NCBI GenBank assembly: GCA_963739175.1
Contig: CAVTZH010000008.1
Span: forward strand, 372,001 to 436,000
Direction: 5' to 3'
Source of the DNA: VAZQ01 sp963739175
Lineage (GTDB): Bacteria; Pseudomonadota; Alphaproteobacteria; Rhizobiales; Xanthobacteraceae
Length of the DNA: 64,000 nucleotides
The translations under genes were made by a program, and so were the position numbers. Below the pieces are notes generated by a model. The model was given only the letters and a program-made list of their open reading frames with translations, was not told where the DNA came from and did no database searches. Of this stretch, positions 35,245 to 44,915 are shown in pieces. Position 1 is the first letter of the stretch. Each line of letters starts with the position of its first letter.

Positions 35245-36027
35245 ATGAACGAAGCCGGGGCCATCGAAGATGGTCTGACGCTCTACAATTGGCCAACCTC
35301 GACCTGCAGCCAAAAAGTCAGACTCGTCTTGGCAGAAAAGTCGCTGCCCTGGGAAGATCGGCGCCTTGATTCGAGCCGGAACGAAAATCTTTCGGAGTGG
35401 TACCTCAAGCTCAACGAGAACGCAGTCGTCCCCACCCTCACCCACGGCTCGAAAGTCATCATCAATTCGTCGGTGATCAACGAATACCTCGACGAGATCT
35501 TTCCGGACATTCCGCTATGTCCAACCGACGCCTACCAACGCGCAAGGATGCGAGCGTGGCGGCAATTCATCGACGAAGTTCCCACGCCGGCCATTCGAGT
35601 CCCGTCGTACAACCGCTACATCCGGCACAAATGGAAAGCGATGCCGCAGCGCGAGTTCGACGCGCTGGTCGAGCGGCGCACCGTGCGCAAACACTTCTAT
35701 CGAAAAATGGGACGGAACGGCTCGAGTCCGGAGGAAGAGCGCGAAGCCATCGAGAAGCTACGCGAAAGCATTGTTCGGATGGATCGCGCGCTGACCCACG
35801 GGCCATGGCTGATCGGCGATCAGTTTACCTTGGCGGACGTGAGCCTCGTTCCGACCCTCGTCCGCATGTTCGATATCGGACTTGCCGATTTATGGGAAAA
35901 CCGGCCGCTGGTTGCTGAGTGGTTCGAGCGCGTGCAGGCGCGACCTTCGTTCGCAAAGACCTTTTATCCGGGTTCGCGCTATGGAGCCGCAGGCTCGCAC
36001 CCGGCCATCGAGATGTCAGCGTGCTGA
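35245..36027 (+). CDS. Glutathione S-transferase family protein
   Basis: 260 residues. The N-terminal thioredoxin-fold domain (1-85) has LYNWPTSTCSQKVRLVLAEK, with TCSQKVR as the catalytic Ser/Cys region, then VVPTLTHGSKVI (cis-Pro) and INSSVINEYLDEIFP, where the SS pair binds the glutathione gamma-glutamyl group. The C-terminal helical domain contains GDQFTLADVSLVPTLVRM, the N-capping box. The enzyme is cytoplasmic and conjugates or removes glutathione, or isomerises a ring-cleavage product. ATG follows AAGGAGGCCCCTG. It lies between the alpha/beta hydrolase and a Bug receptor in the same direction, fitting a xenobiotic-type pathway. Confidence 0.93.
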   Translation: MNEAGAIEDGLTLYNWPTSTCSQKVRLVLAEKSLPWEDRRLDSSRNENLSEWYLKLNENAVVPTLTHGSKVIINSSVINEYLDEIFPDIPLCPTDAYQRARMRAWRQFIDEVPTPAIRVPSYNRYIRHKWKAMPQREFDALVERRTVRKHFYRKMGRNGSSPEEEREAIEKLRESIVRMDRALTHGPWLIGDQFTLADVSLVPTLVRMFDIGLADLWENRPLVAEWFERVQARPSFAKTFYPGSRYGAAGSHPAIEMSAC

Positions 36028-36063
36028 TTCGGTTTCGACCTCCTGAAAACAAGGATCGAGCAG

Positions 36064-37059
36064 ATGCCGACCATTGTAAGGGCTATCTCGGCGAAGCGTG
36101 CGTTGGTCGTCCTGACGATCATGGCCAACTGCATTTTCGTTCCGCAAGCACAAGCACAGCCCACCTATCCGACGAAGCCAGTCCGTATCATCGTCCCGTC
36201 GTCGCCTGGCGGCGGCACGGATACCATCACGCGCCTGCTGGCCAGCCATCTGTCGGAAAAGTTCGGACAGCAATTCTACATAGAGAACAGGCCGGGCGCC
36301 GGCAGCATGACCGGCATCGAGGCCGGCGCCCGCGCCTCACCCGATGGCTACACGCTTCTCGTCGCCGCCAGCACGATGACCAGCCTGCATGTGGTGCGCG
36401 AAAAGATGCGTTACGACGCGGTGAAGGATTTTGAACCCATCACCTTGCTGGTTTCGCTCCCCAACGTTCTCGTGGTTCATCCGTCCCTGCCCATTAGCAC
36501 ATTCGCCGAATTGATCGCCCTCGCAAGGAAGCAGCCCGGGCAGCTTTCCTTCGCCACGCCCGGTTTCGGCTCCACCGCGCATATGGCCATGGAGCTACTG
36601 AAGAGCAGCGCCGGCATCGACATGCTCCACGTGCCCTACAACGGCGTCGCGCCGGCCCTGACCGATGTCATCGCGGGGCGCGTGCCCGTCATGCTCGTGA
36701 ACGCGGCGTCGGTAAAAGGCCATCTTGATGCGGGCTCGGTGCGGGCGCTGGCGGTCTCCAGTCTAAAGAGAACATCGGTCTTGCCGAACGTGCCGACAGT
36801 CGCGGAGTCGGGCATCCCACACTATGAAGCGATCCAATGGTTTGGGTTGCTCGCTCCGGCCGGGACACCCAAAGAGATTGTGGCGCGACTTCATCGGGAG
36901 ACAATCGTTGCCCTCAAGACCGAGAAGATTGTCACGTGGATGGCCACCGAGGGCGGTGACGCCGGGGGAAACTCTCCGGAGGAATTCACAAAAATGATAG
37001 CGAGCGAAGTTGCCAAGTGGAGCGCGGTCGCAGGCACCGCCAACATCAGGCCAAAATAG
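36064..37059 (+). CDS. Bug-family (TctC-like) substrate-binding protein
   Basis: 331 residues. Signal peptide: RALVVLTIMANCIFVPQAQA, with mature start QPTYPTKPVRIIVPSSPGGG. The PGGGTDTITRLLA block is the standard Bug motif at the ligand pocket, followed by IENRPGAGSMTGIEAGA and LSFATPGFGSTAHMAMELL. Only 36 bases separate it from the glutathione transferase gene, so both are probably cotranscribed. The ligand is likely a carboxylate handled by the hydrolase/transferase pair, but this is inference from position. Confidence 0.9.
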   Translation: MPTIVRAISAKRALVVLTIMANCIFVPQAQAQPTYPTKPVRIIVPSSPGGGTDTITRLLASHLSEKFGQQFYIENRPGAGSMTGIEAGARASPDGYTLLVAASTMTSLHVVREKMRYDAVKDFEPITLLVSLPNVLVVHPSLPISTFAELIALARKQPGQLSFATPGFGSTAHMAMELLKSSAGIDMLHVPYNGVAPALTDVIAGRVPVMLVNAASVKGHLDAGSVRALAVSSLKRTSVLPNVPTVAESGIPHYEAIQWFGLLAPAGTPKEIVARLHRETIVALKTEKIVTWMATEGGDAGGNSPEEFTKMIASEVAKWSAVAGTANIRPK

Positions 37060-37165
37060 GTGTAAATGTCCGGGCGGCGCATCCCGCAAGCTCAAAATGT
37101 TCCGGAATCTGTCATTCTGCGAAGTGGCGCGCCGGCGTTCACCTGCCACGACTACCAATTTGCCG

Positions 37166-38972
37166 TCAGGTTGACGCACCCTGCCCGCTGGCCCGCACCA
37201 TGAGCAAGGTTGCGTAGCCGGGCTCCACCACGATATCGAGGAAGTACGGGCGGCCTTCCTCGACCGCCGCGATCGCCTTCTCCAGCGCGGGACGCAGGTC
37301 GCTGACCTTTTCGACTGGTCCCGCCGCATCCACGCCCTGAGCGCGCGCCATGGCGGCAAGGTCCATGTTTGGATCGGCGAGCCTCATGCCGATCCATTTG
37401 TTTTCAACCGGACGCCCGCGTTCTCGCGCGACCTGCCCCTGATGGACCTCGTCATTAAAGTTAGAGCGATTGTTCGCAACGATGACCAGCACCGGGATGC
37501 GGTAGTGCGCGGCGGTCCAAAGCGCCGTCGCCCCCTGCGTGAAATCGCCGTCACCGATGATCGTCATTGCAACACGATCGGACCCACGCAACGCCAGGCC
37601 CACGCCCACGGCCATGCCGGCCCCCGAACCGAGCCCGCCGCCGCCATCGGTGCCGAGATAGTCGAGCGGCTCGCGGAAATGGTATTGGTCGCTCGCCCAC
37701 CCGATCGGCACGCGCGTGAAGGTGAACTTCCTACCCTCGCGCAACTGCGCCAGGCAGCGCGCGAGGTCGTGGTTGGTGATGGCCCGGTTCCCATCCGCAT
37801 CATTGGCAGGCGCCGGCGCCAATTGCTCGGCGTTGAAGCCCTCCCACTTCTTTGGCTTAGCTTGCGCGCTACGCTCGATAAACGGCAATAGCAGCCGCAC
37901 GGCAGCATCGGGATCAGCGAGCACGCGCAAGTCGACGGCCGGCAGCGCGAGGTGATCCTTGCTCCAGCCGTTGTGAACATAGCTGTCGACACTGCAATGA
38001 ATAACGGTCGCCTTTGGCCCACCCCTGACGTTCATCAACTTGAACCAGCCGCCGAGATCGAAAGAAGTCCAGCGCCAGGATGACGTCGGCGCTGCGCATA
38101 AGCTCAAGCGTTTCCTTCGAAGGCGTGTAACGCGGCGGATACACATGCAGCGGATGTTCGGTGGGGAAGCCCGCGCCCGCACGAAGCTCGCTGATCACCT
38201 TGGCGCCCAGTGCTTCCGCCAGACGGACCCGCCGGTCCCAATCCTCGACCTTGCGCGACACCCGGCCAACCAGCAGCAATGGCCTGTTGGCCCCGACGAG
38301 CAGCCGGGCCATCTCTTCAAGCGTGTCTTGCGAGGGCGCCGGAGGAGGACCGGGCTTAAATCGCGACGGATCGGGAAACTCGATAGTGCCCTTCAATGGC
38401 AGTTCCTGCAGGCCAGCGTCGAGGCAAACATAAGTCGGCCCCTTCGGGGGCGTGCAGGCCAACTGCATGGCGCGCAAAAATGATTCACATAGCGCCGGCA
38501 CCGACGTTGGCTGGTCGTCCCACTTGGTGTAGTTGCGCAGTAGCGCACCCTGATCCTGCGCAGTGTGAACCCAATCGACCCAGGGACGGCGAATATCGGC
38601 ATCGACCGGTCCAGTCGCGCCGAACATCACGATCGGCGCGCGGTTGATCCAGGCGTTGAAGATCGCCATCAACCCGTGCATCAAACCGACATTGCTGTGC
38701 AGCAAGCATCCCATCGGCTGTTCCGTGACGCGGGCGTAACCATGAGCGATCGACACTGCATGCTCCTCATGCAGCGTCAGCAGCATCTGCGGATTGCGAT
38801 TGCCGAGATAGTTGACGATGCTGTCATGCAGGCCGCGATAGCTGGCACCCGGATTCATTGCGACGTATTTCAGGTCCAGCCGCCGGATCATCTCGGCCAT
38901 GACGTCGCTGACCCATTCCATCTGGGCGTTGCCGCCGGGAACGGGCAATTCAATGTCTTCAAGCTTGCTCAT
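37166..38972 (-). pseudogene. Thiamine-diphosphate-dependent enzyme, acetolactate synthase superfamily (ThDP enzyme 2), one frameshift
   Basis: Restored length about 601 residues. The N-terminal domain has the catalytic Glu in LTLHEEHAVSIAHGYARV (~residue 70); the middle domain carries LLVGANRPLLLVGRVSRKVED (in two blocks, ~225-250). The C-terminal domain has IGDGDFTQGATALWTAAHY (~470) ending VIVANNRSNFND (~500), the ThDP/Mg motif. A one-base insertion in a T-run at 38061-38063 breaks the frame; removing it restores ILALDFFDLGGWFK. The break lies between two intact halves and may be an error. The gene precedes a Bug receptor gene by sequence order and is read leftward after it (31-base gap). 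The substrate is probably a 2-keto acid. Confidence 0.85.
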
Positions 38973-39003
38973 GGCACGCCGCAGTGGTTGTTATCGGCCA
39001 CGC

Positions 39004-39987
39004 TTATTGCAAGTCCAGTCCACTCTCCCGGATTACGTGATTCCATCGGGCGTGCTCATCTTGCAGGATCTTTGTAAATTCAGCCGGGCTCGTTCCGACG
39101 CCGCCGTTGCCCATGGTGTAGAGGCGCTCGGCGACGTCCTTGGCGGCCAGCGCCTTCGACACTTCGGCCTGGAGTCGATTGACGATTTCCGGCGACGTCT
39201 TGGGCGGGGCAAACAGGCCGTACCACTGCGACACGTCGTAGTCGGGATAGCCAAGTTCGGCGAAAGTGGGAATATCCGGTAGGGACGGTGTGCGCTGAGG
39301 TGACGTCACCGCCAATCCTTTCACACCGCCTGAACGGACGTGCGGGATGTTCGAGCCAATGTTGTCGAACAGGAAATCGATGTGGCCTCCCATGACGTCC
39401 TGCAGCGCAGGCACGCTCCCTTTGTAGGGAACGTGAAACAGGTTGGTCTTGGTCATGCTCTTGAAGTATTCGGCAGCGAGGTGAAACAGAGTTCCGGTGC
39501 CGCCGGAGCCAAAGCTCAGCTTGCCGGGATATCGCTTCGCAAGCGCAATGAACTCCGGCACGTTGTTCACCGGGAGTTTCGGCGAGGCCACCATGATCAC
39601 ATGGCCTCGGGCAACCAGGCTGACCGGCACGAGGTCGCGCACGAGATCATACGGTGGATTGTTGGGCTTAGCTGCAATCATTGCAAAGCCGCTCGACGCC
39701 AACAGCAGCGTATGGCCATCGGGCGCGGCGTTGACGACCGGCCTGACCGAATTGAGATAGTTTGCACCCGGTCGCGGCTCGACAACGACGGTTTGACCCA
39801 AGGCTTCGCTTAACTTCGGTCCGATGAGGCGTGCGACAGCATCCGCACCGCCCCCGGCCGGAACGCCGATGATGATCGTGATCGGGCGGCTTGGAGCGAA
39901 TTGTGCAAATGCACTGGTGGTGCACAGCATGGTCAATGCGGCCACGCAAATCGGCACCGCCCCAATCCGCCTCGTTGCCTGCTTCAT
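39004..39987 (-). CDS. Bug-family (TctC-like) substrate-binding protein
   Basis: 327 residues. Signal peptide IGAVPICVAALTMLCTTSA with FAQ at cleavage. The mature part is SRPITIIIGVPAGGGADAVAR, where PAGGGAD is the pocket motif, followed by VVEPRPGANYLNS and LSFGSGGTGTLFHLAAEYF. It is divergent from a LysR regulator across a 158-base gap with a palindromic element, the typical receptor/regulator arrangement. It is read leftward immediately before the frameshifted ThDP enzyme 2. Here that means the receptor is upstream in the transcript, since its start is at 39987 and the ThDP gene starts at 38972. Confidence 0.9.
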   Translation of the reverse strand: MKQATRRIGAVPICVAALTMLCTTSAFAQFAPSRPITIIIGVPAGGGADAVARLIGPKLSEALGQTVVVEPRPGANYLNSVRPVVNAAPDGHTLLLASSGFAMIAAKPNNPPYDLVRDLVPVSLVARGHVIMVASPKLPVNNVPEFIALAKRYPGKLSFGSGGTGTLFHLAAEYFKSMTKTNLFHVPYKGSVPALQDVMGGHIDFLFDNIGSNIPHVRSGGVKGLAVTSPQRTPSLPDIPTFAELGYPDYDVSQWYGLFAPPKTSPEIVNRLQAEVSKALAAKDVAERLYTMGNGGVGTSPAEFTKILQDEHARWNHVIRESGLDLQ

Positions 39988-40010
39988 TGCGTCCTCCCTA
40001 ACTTCTAATT

Positions 40011-40033
40011 ATTGTACTTATATAAAGTATAAT
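40011..40033. promoter_or_regulatory. Inverted repeat in the Bug/LysR intergenic region
   Basis: TACTT (40015-40019) and AAGTA (40025-40029) flank ATATA. The arms extend to ATT/AAT after one mismatched pair, giving a 23-base near-symmetric element. It contains GTAC and GTAT half-sites spaced like a LysR or GntR operator and lies in the most AT-rich part of the gap, so it probably overlaps the Bug promoter. Confidence 0.45.
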
Positions 40034-40145
40034 ACGTGCCCGCATGCAAGCAAGGTTGTCGCAAGCGGGAGACCCAGCTTGCATGGTTCCCTGCCCCGGG
40101 TATCACTCTGCGCGACGCGTTTCTTTTTTCGGCGGCGGAGACTTA

Positions 40146-41156
40146 ATGGCAAAGCGAACCAAGGCGAAGCCCGCTGGCAATGTGCGACCGAGTGGCATAG
40201 CTGGGGGCGGCAACGCGTGGAGCCGACGGCTGCTAGAAACGTTCGTCGCCGTTGCGCAAACGGGCAGCATGAGCGCCGCTGCCGAGCAGCTAGGATTGTC
40301 GCAGCCGGCGGTCTCGCAAGCGGTGAGCGCCCTCGAGAATGCTACTGGCACACAGTTGTTCGACCGCACGGTTCGACCGCCAAAACTAACCCTGCAAGCA
40401 AGATCGCTTCTCCCCTATGCGATCGCGGTGACCGAGAGCATCGAGCGGCTTGAAGCGGCGCTTGCCCTCGACGGTAAGGGTCAGCTGCCGTCACTTCATA
40501 TCGGGATGTTGAACAGCTTTGCCGCCACGCTTGGACCTTATGTGATCAATCCACTGCGTGATGTTGCGCTGGAGTGGTCGGTGACGACCAACTATTTCAA
40601 TACGCGTTTCGATGCCCTCGCCGCCCGGCGCGTCGACTTTATCATCACAGCCGATGAATCTCCGGTGCCACCCGATATCGAGCGGATGCCCATCCTGTCG
40701 GAACCGTTTCTATTGGTGTTGCCGAAAGCCTATCGGAAAACGAATGTCCTCATAAAACAGGTTACCAATGACCTCGATATGATCCGGTTCGGTCGGGATG
40801 CGTATATGACGGCGCGTTTGGACCGCTATCTTCAGGAGCACGGTGCAAATCTGCGCTCCCGGTACCAGTTCGACACAATTGAAGCGGCCCTACAAATGGT
40901 CGCTTCCGGCCTAGGTTGGTGTTTGCTGACGCCGCTGGCGGTATTTCGAGCCATTGAACGCGGCGAGAATATTCGGGTCATCGCTCCGCCCGGACGGCTG
41001 ATCGATCGTACGATAGAGGTTGCTTGTCGCCGCGGCGAAGGGCGTCACGTCGCGGAGCAAATCCGCAGTGCAGCCGCCACCGCACTGCGAGTGCACTTCC
41101 TACCGGTGATCGCCAAAACCCTGGGTCAGGCCAAAGGCATGATCAAAGTCCCTTAG
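40146..41156 (+). CDS. LysR family transcriptional regulator
   Basis: 336 residues. The N-terminal ~25 residues are a basic extension. The winged helix-turn-helix spans ~28-90: LLETFVAVAQTGSMSAAAEQ, then LGLSQPAVSQAVSALE as the recognition helix region and LFDRTVRPPKLT as the wing. The C-terminal effector-binding domain runs ~115-310 (LHIGMLNSFAATL, FIITADESPVPP, MVASGLGWCLLTPLAV). GGCGGAGAC precedes the ATG. It is divergent from the Bug receptor gene at 39004-39987 and probably controls it and the ThDP gene beyond. The effector is unknown. Confidence 0.93.
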   Translation: MAKRTKAKPAGNVRPSGIAGGGNAWSRRLLETFVAVAQTGSMSAAAEQLGLSQPAVSQAVSALENATGTQLFDRTVRPPKLTLQARSLLPYAIAVTESIERLEAALALDGKGQLPSLHIGMLNSFAATLGPYVINPLRDVALEWSVTTNYFNTRFDALAARRVDFIITADESPVPPDIERMPILSEPFLLVLPKAYRKTNVLIKQVTNDLDMIRFGRDAYMTARLDRYLQEHGANLRSRYQFDTIEAALQMVASGLGWCLLTPLAVFRAIERGENIRVIAPPGRLIDRTIEVACRRGEGRHVAEQIRSAAATALRVHFLPVIAKTLGQAKGMIKVP

Positions 41157-41168
41157 CCAGAGCACCAT

Positions 41169-42707
41169 CTAAATCGTCAGCTCAATCAGGAAGGGCCCGG
41201 CCAACGAATTTGCATAGGTGAATTGATCCACGAATTCCTCCATGCTGGCAGCTCGTCCCGCTTCAACTCCCATGCTCGCGGCCAGCCCTACCCAATTGAT
41301 ATCGGGATTGCCAAGGCTCAGCATTTCAAGCGCCACCCTTCCTGGGTTGGCGCCTACGTTTGCCAGTTCTCCAAGTAGAATGGAATACTGGCGATTGGAG
41401 AGAAGCACCGTTGTGATGGGAAGTTTCTCGCGCGCGTGGGTCCATAGCGCTTGAAGCGTGTACATCGCTGAACCGTCGGCCTGCAGCGCGACGACGCGCC
41501 GGCCGGCAGCGGCAATGGCAGCTCCAGCGGCCATCGGCAGGCCGCACCCGATCGACGCTCCCGTAATCTGCAACCAGTCATGGGGAGGAGCACTTGCAAG
41601 GCCGTTGAAGAACCCGCGTCCGAAACTGACGCTTTCATCGACAACGATGGCATTGTCCGGCAACAACGCGGCCAGCGTCTGCGTGACCGCCTCTGGCGTG
41701 ATGACGCCGCGCCGCACCGGTTCCGGTCGTTGCAGGTCGGGCACCGCGACCGGCGGCGCCCCCACTGCCTCCGCCAGGCTCGCTAGCGCGTCGGCGATGT
41801 CCTGCTCAGGACGCGCGACCGAATGGACCGCACAGTCCTCGGGGAAGAGGTAACCGGGTTTGTTTGGATAGGCGAAAGGCGCGACCGGCGGCTGTGTTCC
41901 CACAAGCAGCAGGTGCTTGGTGCCGGCGAGCACCGCAACCGCCTGATCGATTCCATAGGGCAATCGCATAATCGGGTAGCGGCCTTGACCATGCTCAACG
42001 CGCGCATTGAACTGCGCACAGAAAATCTTCGCGCCGGTTGCCGCGGCGATACGGTGAAGGTCGTCAAGCATCGCGGCGCGGATCGGATGCCCGCCCAGGA
42101 GGATGGTGACCGGCTCGCCGCCACGCAAGAGCGCCGCGGCGTGGCGGATGATGTGCGGAGCAACCCGCCCCAACGGTGGCGGCGCGAACGCCTGCCCGAC
42201 GACGCCGCCATCGTCCCAACTGGTGTCGGCCGGCGCGATCAACGTCGCGATCTGGCCATTCGCGGTTCGCGCCGCCTGGACTGCCGCGGCGGCGTCGGCG
42301 CCGATGGTGGATACCGAGCCCACAACACGGGTCCAAGCCGAAACGCCGCGCGCCCACCCTTCGGTGTCCGCGGTCAATGGCGGATCAAGCGGCCGGTGGT
42401 AGCTCGCCTGGTCACCGACGATGTTAACGAGCGGCGAGCGCGCACGCCGGGCGTTGTGCAGATTGGCAAGCCCGTTGGCCAGCCCAGGTCCACCATGCAA
42501 AAGCGTGATCGCCGGCTTCTCGGCCATACGCCCGTAGCCGTCGGCGGCTCCGGTCGCGACGCCCTCGAACAGGCACAGCACACAGCGCAGACCGGGTACG
42601 CGGTCGAGCGCCGCAACGAAATGCATCTCGCTCGTGCCGGGATTTGAAAAACACGTCGTGACGTTCGACGCGATCAACGTCCGAACGAGGGTCTCGGCAC
42701 CATTCAC
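41169..42707 (-). CDS. Thiamine-diphosphate-dependent enzyme, acetolactate synthase large subunit-like (ThDP enzyme 3)
   Basis: 512 residues, shorter than typical acetolactate synthase (~570). N-terminal domain: SNPGTSEMHFVAALD (~20-35) and the catalytic Glu in CLFEGVATGAADGYGRM (~46-62), then HGGPGLANGLANLHNARRA. The C-terminal domain has LQADGSAMYTLQALWTH (~405-422), where GDG of the classical motif is ADG, ending VLLSNRQYSILLGEL. It lies between LysR (convergent, 12-base gap) and LeuD-like (50-base gap), all read leftward from the LeuC start. Lacking a regulatory small subunit nearby, it is more likely a 2-keto-acid decarboxylase or catabolic carboligase than a biosynthetic acetolactate synthase. 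Confidence 0.9.
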   Translation of the reverse strand: MNGAETLVRTLIASNVTTCFSNPGTSEMHFVAALDRVPGLRCVLCLFEGVATGAADGYGRMAEKPAITLLHGGPGLANGLANLHNARRARSPLVNIVGDQASYHRPLDPPLTADTEGWARGVSAWTRVVGSVSTIGADAAAAVQAARTANGQIATLIAPADTSWDDGGVVGQAFAPPPLGRVAPHIIRHAAALLRGGEPVTILLGGHPIRAAMLDDLHRIAAATGAKIFCAQFNARVEHGQGRYPIMRLPYGIDQAVAVLAGTKHLLLVGTQPPVAPFAYPNKPGYLFPEDCAVHSVARPEQDIADALASLAEAVGAPPVAVPDLQRPEPVRRGVITPEAVTQTLAALLPDNAIVVDESVSFGRGFFNGLASAPPHDWLQITGASIGCGLPMAAGAAIAAAGRRVVALQADGSAMYTLQALWTHAREKLPITTVLLSNRQYSILLGELANVGANPGRVALEMLSLGNPDINWVGLAASMGVEAGRAASMEEFVDQFTYANSLAGPFLIELTI

Positions 42708-42757
42708 AAGCTGCTCGTTCTGTTATCTTGTTGATGTGATGGAGGCGGCGGTCGAAA

Positions 42758-43387
42758 CTATTGGCGGCGCGCGACCGGGAGCCAAGGATATGCAGCCCGG
42801 CGGTTCGCTTCGAAGCGCTCGATGGCGTCCCGATATTCCAAAGTCACGTCAATATCGTCGATCCCGCGCATCAGCCGCTCCTTACGCAGCGAACTGATCT
42901 CGAAGTTGTAGCGCTCGACGTCCGACGCGATAACCTGCTGATTGGGAAGGTCGATGGTGATGGTCACGCCAGGATTGTCGCCAAGTTTCCGCCAGAGCGC
43001 GCGGACGTCGGCTTCGGGCAAGGTGACGGCGAGAACGCCGTTCTGGATACAATTGACCTGGAAGATCTCGCCGAAGCTTGGACCGATCAGCGCCCGCAAT
43101 CCAAAGTCCATCGCCGCAAAAGCCGCGCCTTCACGCGAGGACCCGCAACCGAAGTCGCTATCCGTGATGAGGATTTTGGCGTCGCTGTAGGCCGGCTGGT
43201 TCAGCACGAAGTCGGCCCGAGGCTGTCCCTTCTCATCGAAACGCAGGTCGTAGAGAAACGCCTCGCCGTAGTCGTGGCCCGGTCGCCGGTGCCGTCGCAT
43301 ATAGCGGCCGGGCAGGATCATCCCGGTATCGATCTTGGCAATTTCGAGCGGAGCCGCGACCGCAGTCAGCACGGTGAATGGAAGCAT
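42758..43387 (-). CDS. leuD: 3-isopropylmalate dehydratase small subunit-like (aconitase superfamily swivelling domain)
   Basis: 209 residues. The LeuD signatures are IAKIDTGMILPGRYMRR (~17-33), with the IDTD-like segment, and ILITDSDFGCGSSREGAAFA (~70-90), the GCGSSRE substrate-binding loop. SFGEIFQVNCIQNGVLAV follows. It forms the small swivelling subunit that pairs with the large [4Fe-4S] subunit encoded just upstream (7-base gap after frame restoration). Because the neighbours are a ThDP enzyme and an HpcH/HpaI aldolase rather than leucine-pathway genes, this pair probably isomerises or hydrates another 2-hydroxy acid such as a methylmalate, citramalate or homologue. That is inference; the symbol is by family only. 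Confidence 0.9.
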   Translation of the reverse strand: MLPFTVLTAVAAPLEIAKIDTGMILPGRYMRRHRRPGHDYGEAFLYDLRFDEKGQPRADFVLNQPAYSDAKILITDSDFGCGSSREGAAFAAMDFGLRALIGPSFGEIFQVNCIQNGVLAVTLPEADVRALWRKLGDNPGVTITIDLPNQQVIASDVERYNFEISSLRKERLMRGIDDIDVTLEYRDAIERFEANRRAAYPWLPVARRQ

Positions 43388-43394
43388 GGTGCCC

Positions 43395-44814
43395 TCAGTT
43401 CAGCGGCAAGATACGCACGTCGGCAAGGCGGCCAAAAACCGCCGCCGCCGCTACCATGGCGGGAACTCATGATGTGAGTCAGCGCGCCGCGTCCCTGCCG
43501 GCCTTCGAAATTGCGGTTGGTGGTCGAGGCGCAGCGCTCGCCCGGCGCGACGATCTCACCATTCGAGCCGTTGCACATCGAGCAGCCGGAATCCCGCCAT
43601 TCGAGCCCGGCGTCGAGGAAGATGCGGTCGAGGCCCTCGCTCTCGGCCTGCCGCTTCACGGCGCTCGAACCCGGCGACACCATCCCAGGCACCTTCACGC
43701 GGCGGCCCTTGAGAACCGCGGCTGCCGCCCGCAGGTCTTCGATGCGGCTGTTGGTGCAGGACCCGATGAAGACCCTGTCGATCGCGACCTGCTCCAGGGG
43801 CGTGGTCGGCGCGAGGTTCATGTAGTCGAGCGCTCGCTCGACATGGCGGCGACGGTCGCCGTCGGCGATGCTGGCAGGATCGGGGATCACGCCGTCGACC
43901 GGCGAGCAATCCTCGGGGCTGGTGCCCCACGTGACCATCGGCGCGAGACGACCGGCATCGATGCCGAGTTCGCGGTCGAACGTCGCGCCCTCGTCGCTGG
44001 GCAGCGTCTTCCAATATTCGAGCGCACTGTCCCAATCTTTACCCGACGGCGCGTTGCGGCGGCCGTGCAAGAAGGCGTAGGTCGTGTCGTCCGGCGCAAT
44101 CATGCCGATCCGCGCGCCGCCCTCAATCGACATGTTGCAGACGGTCAGGCGTCCTTCCATCGACATCGCACGAATGGTGGATCCGGCATATTCCACCGCA
44201 AAGCCGGTGGCGCCGCCGACCCCGATCTCGCGGATGATGGACAGGATCACGTCTTTGGCGGTCACCGCCGGCGGCAGCGTCCCGTCGATGGTGATCCGCA
44301 TGGTCTTTGGCTTTTTCAGCCACACGGTCTGCGTCGCCACCACGTGCCGAAGCTGGTTGCCGCCGCCGATCGGAATGGCGAGCGCACCACAGGCGCCGTT
44401 GGTGGCAGTATGGGAGTCGTTGCAGGTGATGAGCATTCCCGGCTGGGCGATACCCAATTCCGGCGCGATGACGTGGGCGATGCCTTGGTCGCGATGGCCC
44501 CAGCCGATATGCGGCAGATTGAATGCAGCAGAGTTCTCGTCGAGCATTTCCACGACGCGCCGAATTTCCGGATTTGGCATCCCGGCGGTCCCGGCTGCGC
44601 GATTAATAGTGGGCAGATAGTGATCGGTCACGGCCAAGTGTTGCTCGGGCCGTCGCGACGAACGTCCTTCGATCCGAAGCTGGTCGAATGCGAGAAACGA
44701 CTGTCCTTCATTGATCAGGTTGAAATCGACGTAGAGCAACTCTTCGCCCTGTGGCGAGATCACGATGACGTGCTCCGACCACATCTTTTCGAACAGCGTA
44801 CGCGGACCGGTCAT
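43395..44814 (-). pseudogene. leuC: 3-isopropylmalate dehydratase large subunit-like (aconitase superfamily), frameshift near the C-terminus
   Basis: About 472 residues once restored. The N-terminus MTGPRTLFEKMWSEHVI is standard LeuC. THTATNGACGALA-like substrate residues (SHTATNGACGAL, ~130), FIGSCTNSRIEDLRAAA (~345, first [4Fe-4S] Cys) and SGCSMCNGSNG (~405, the Cys pair) show a complete cluster site. A one-base insertion in TT at 43464-43465 shifts the last ~23 codons. Removing it restores THIMSPAMVAAAAVFGRLAD and a stop at 43395, seven bases before leuD. Unrepaired, the frame instead runs on to 43366, overlapping leuD. Likely an indel error. Divergent from the aldolase gene over a 101-base gap holding a palindrome. 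Confidence 0.87.
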
Positions 44815-44875
44815 CGCAGCATTCCAAGTTCTCGCAAGACTGCATTCGCCTTCGTTTGCCTGGGTCCCGCTTGAC

Positions 44876-44890
44876 TTATACTAAGTATAA
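44876..44890. promoter_or_regulatory. Palindromic operator candidate between leuC-like and aldolase genes
   Basis: TTATACT-A-AGTATAA is a perfect 15-base palindrome in the 101-base divergent gap. It overlaps TTGACT (44871-44876), a -35-like hexamer for the rightward gene, and offers TATAAG on the leftward strand. The ATAC/GTAT half-sites match those at 33823 and 40011. One dimeric regulator could switch both directions. Confidence 0.5.
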
Positions 44891-44915
44891 ATCTTAGCGT
44901 CTAGTCGGAGACGTC

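Noticed and set aside
33845..35296. A 483-residue leftward frame opposite the alpha/beta hydrolase
   Set aside because: No motifs, while the opposite strand carries a complete catalytic triad.
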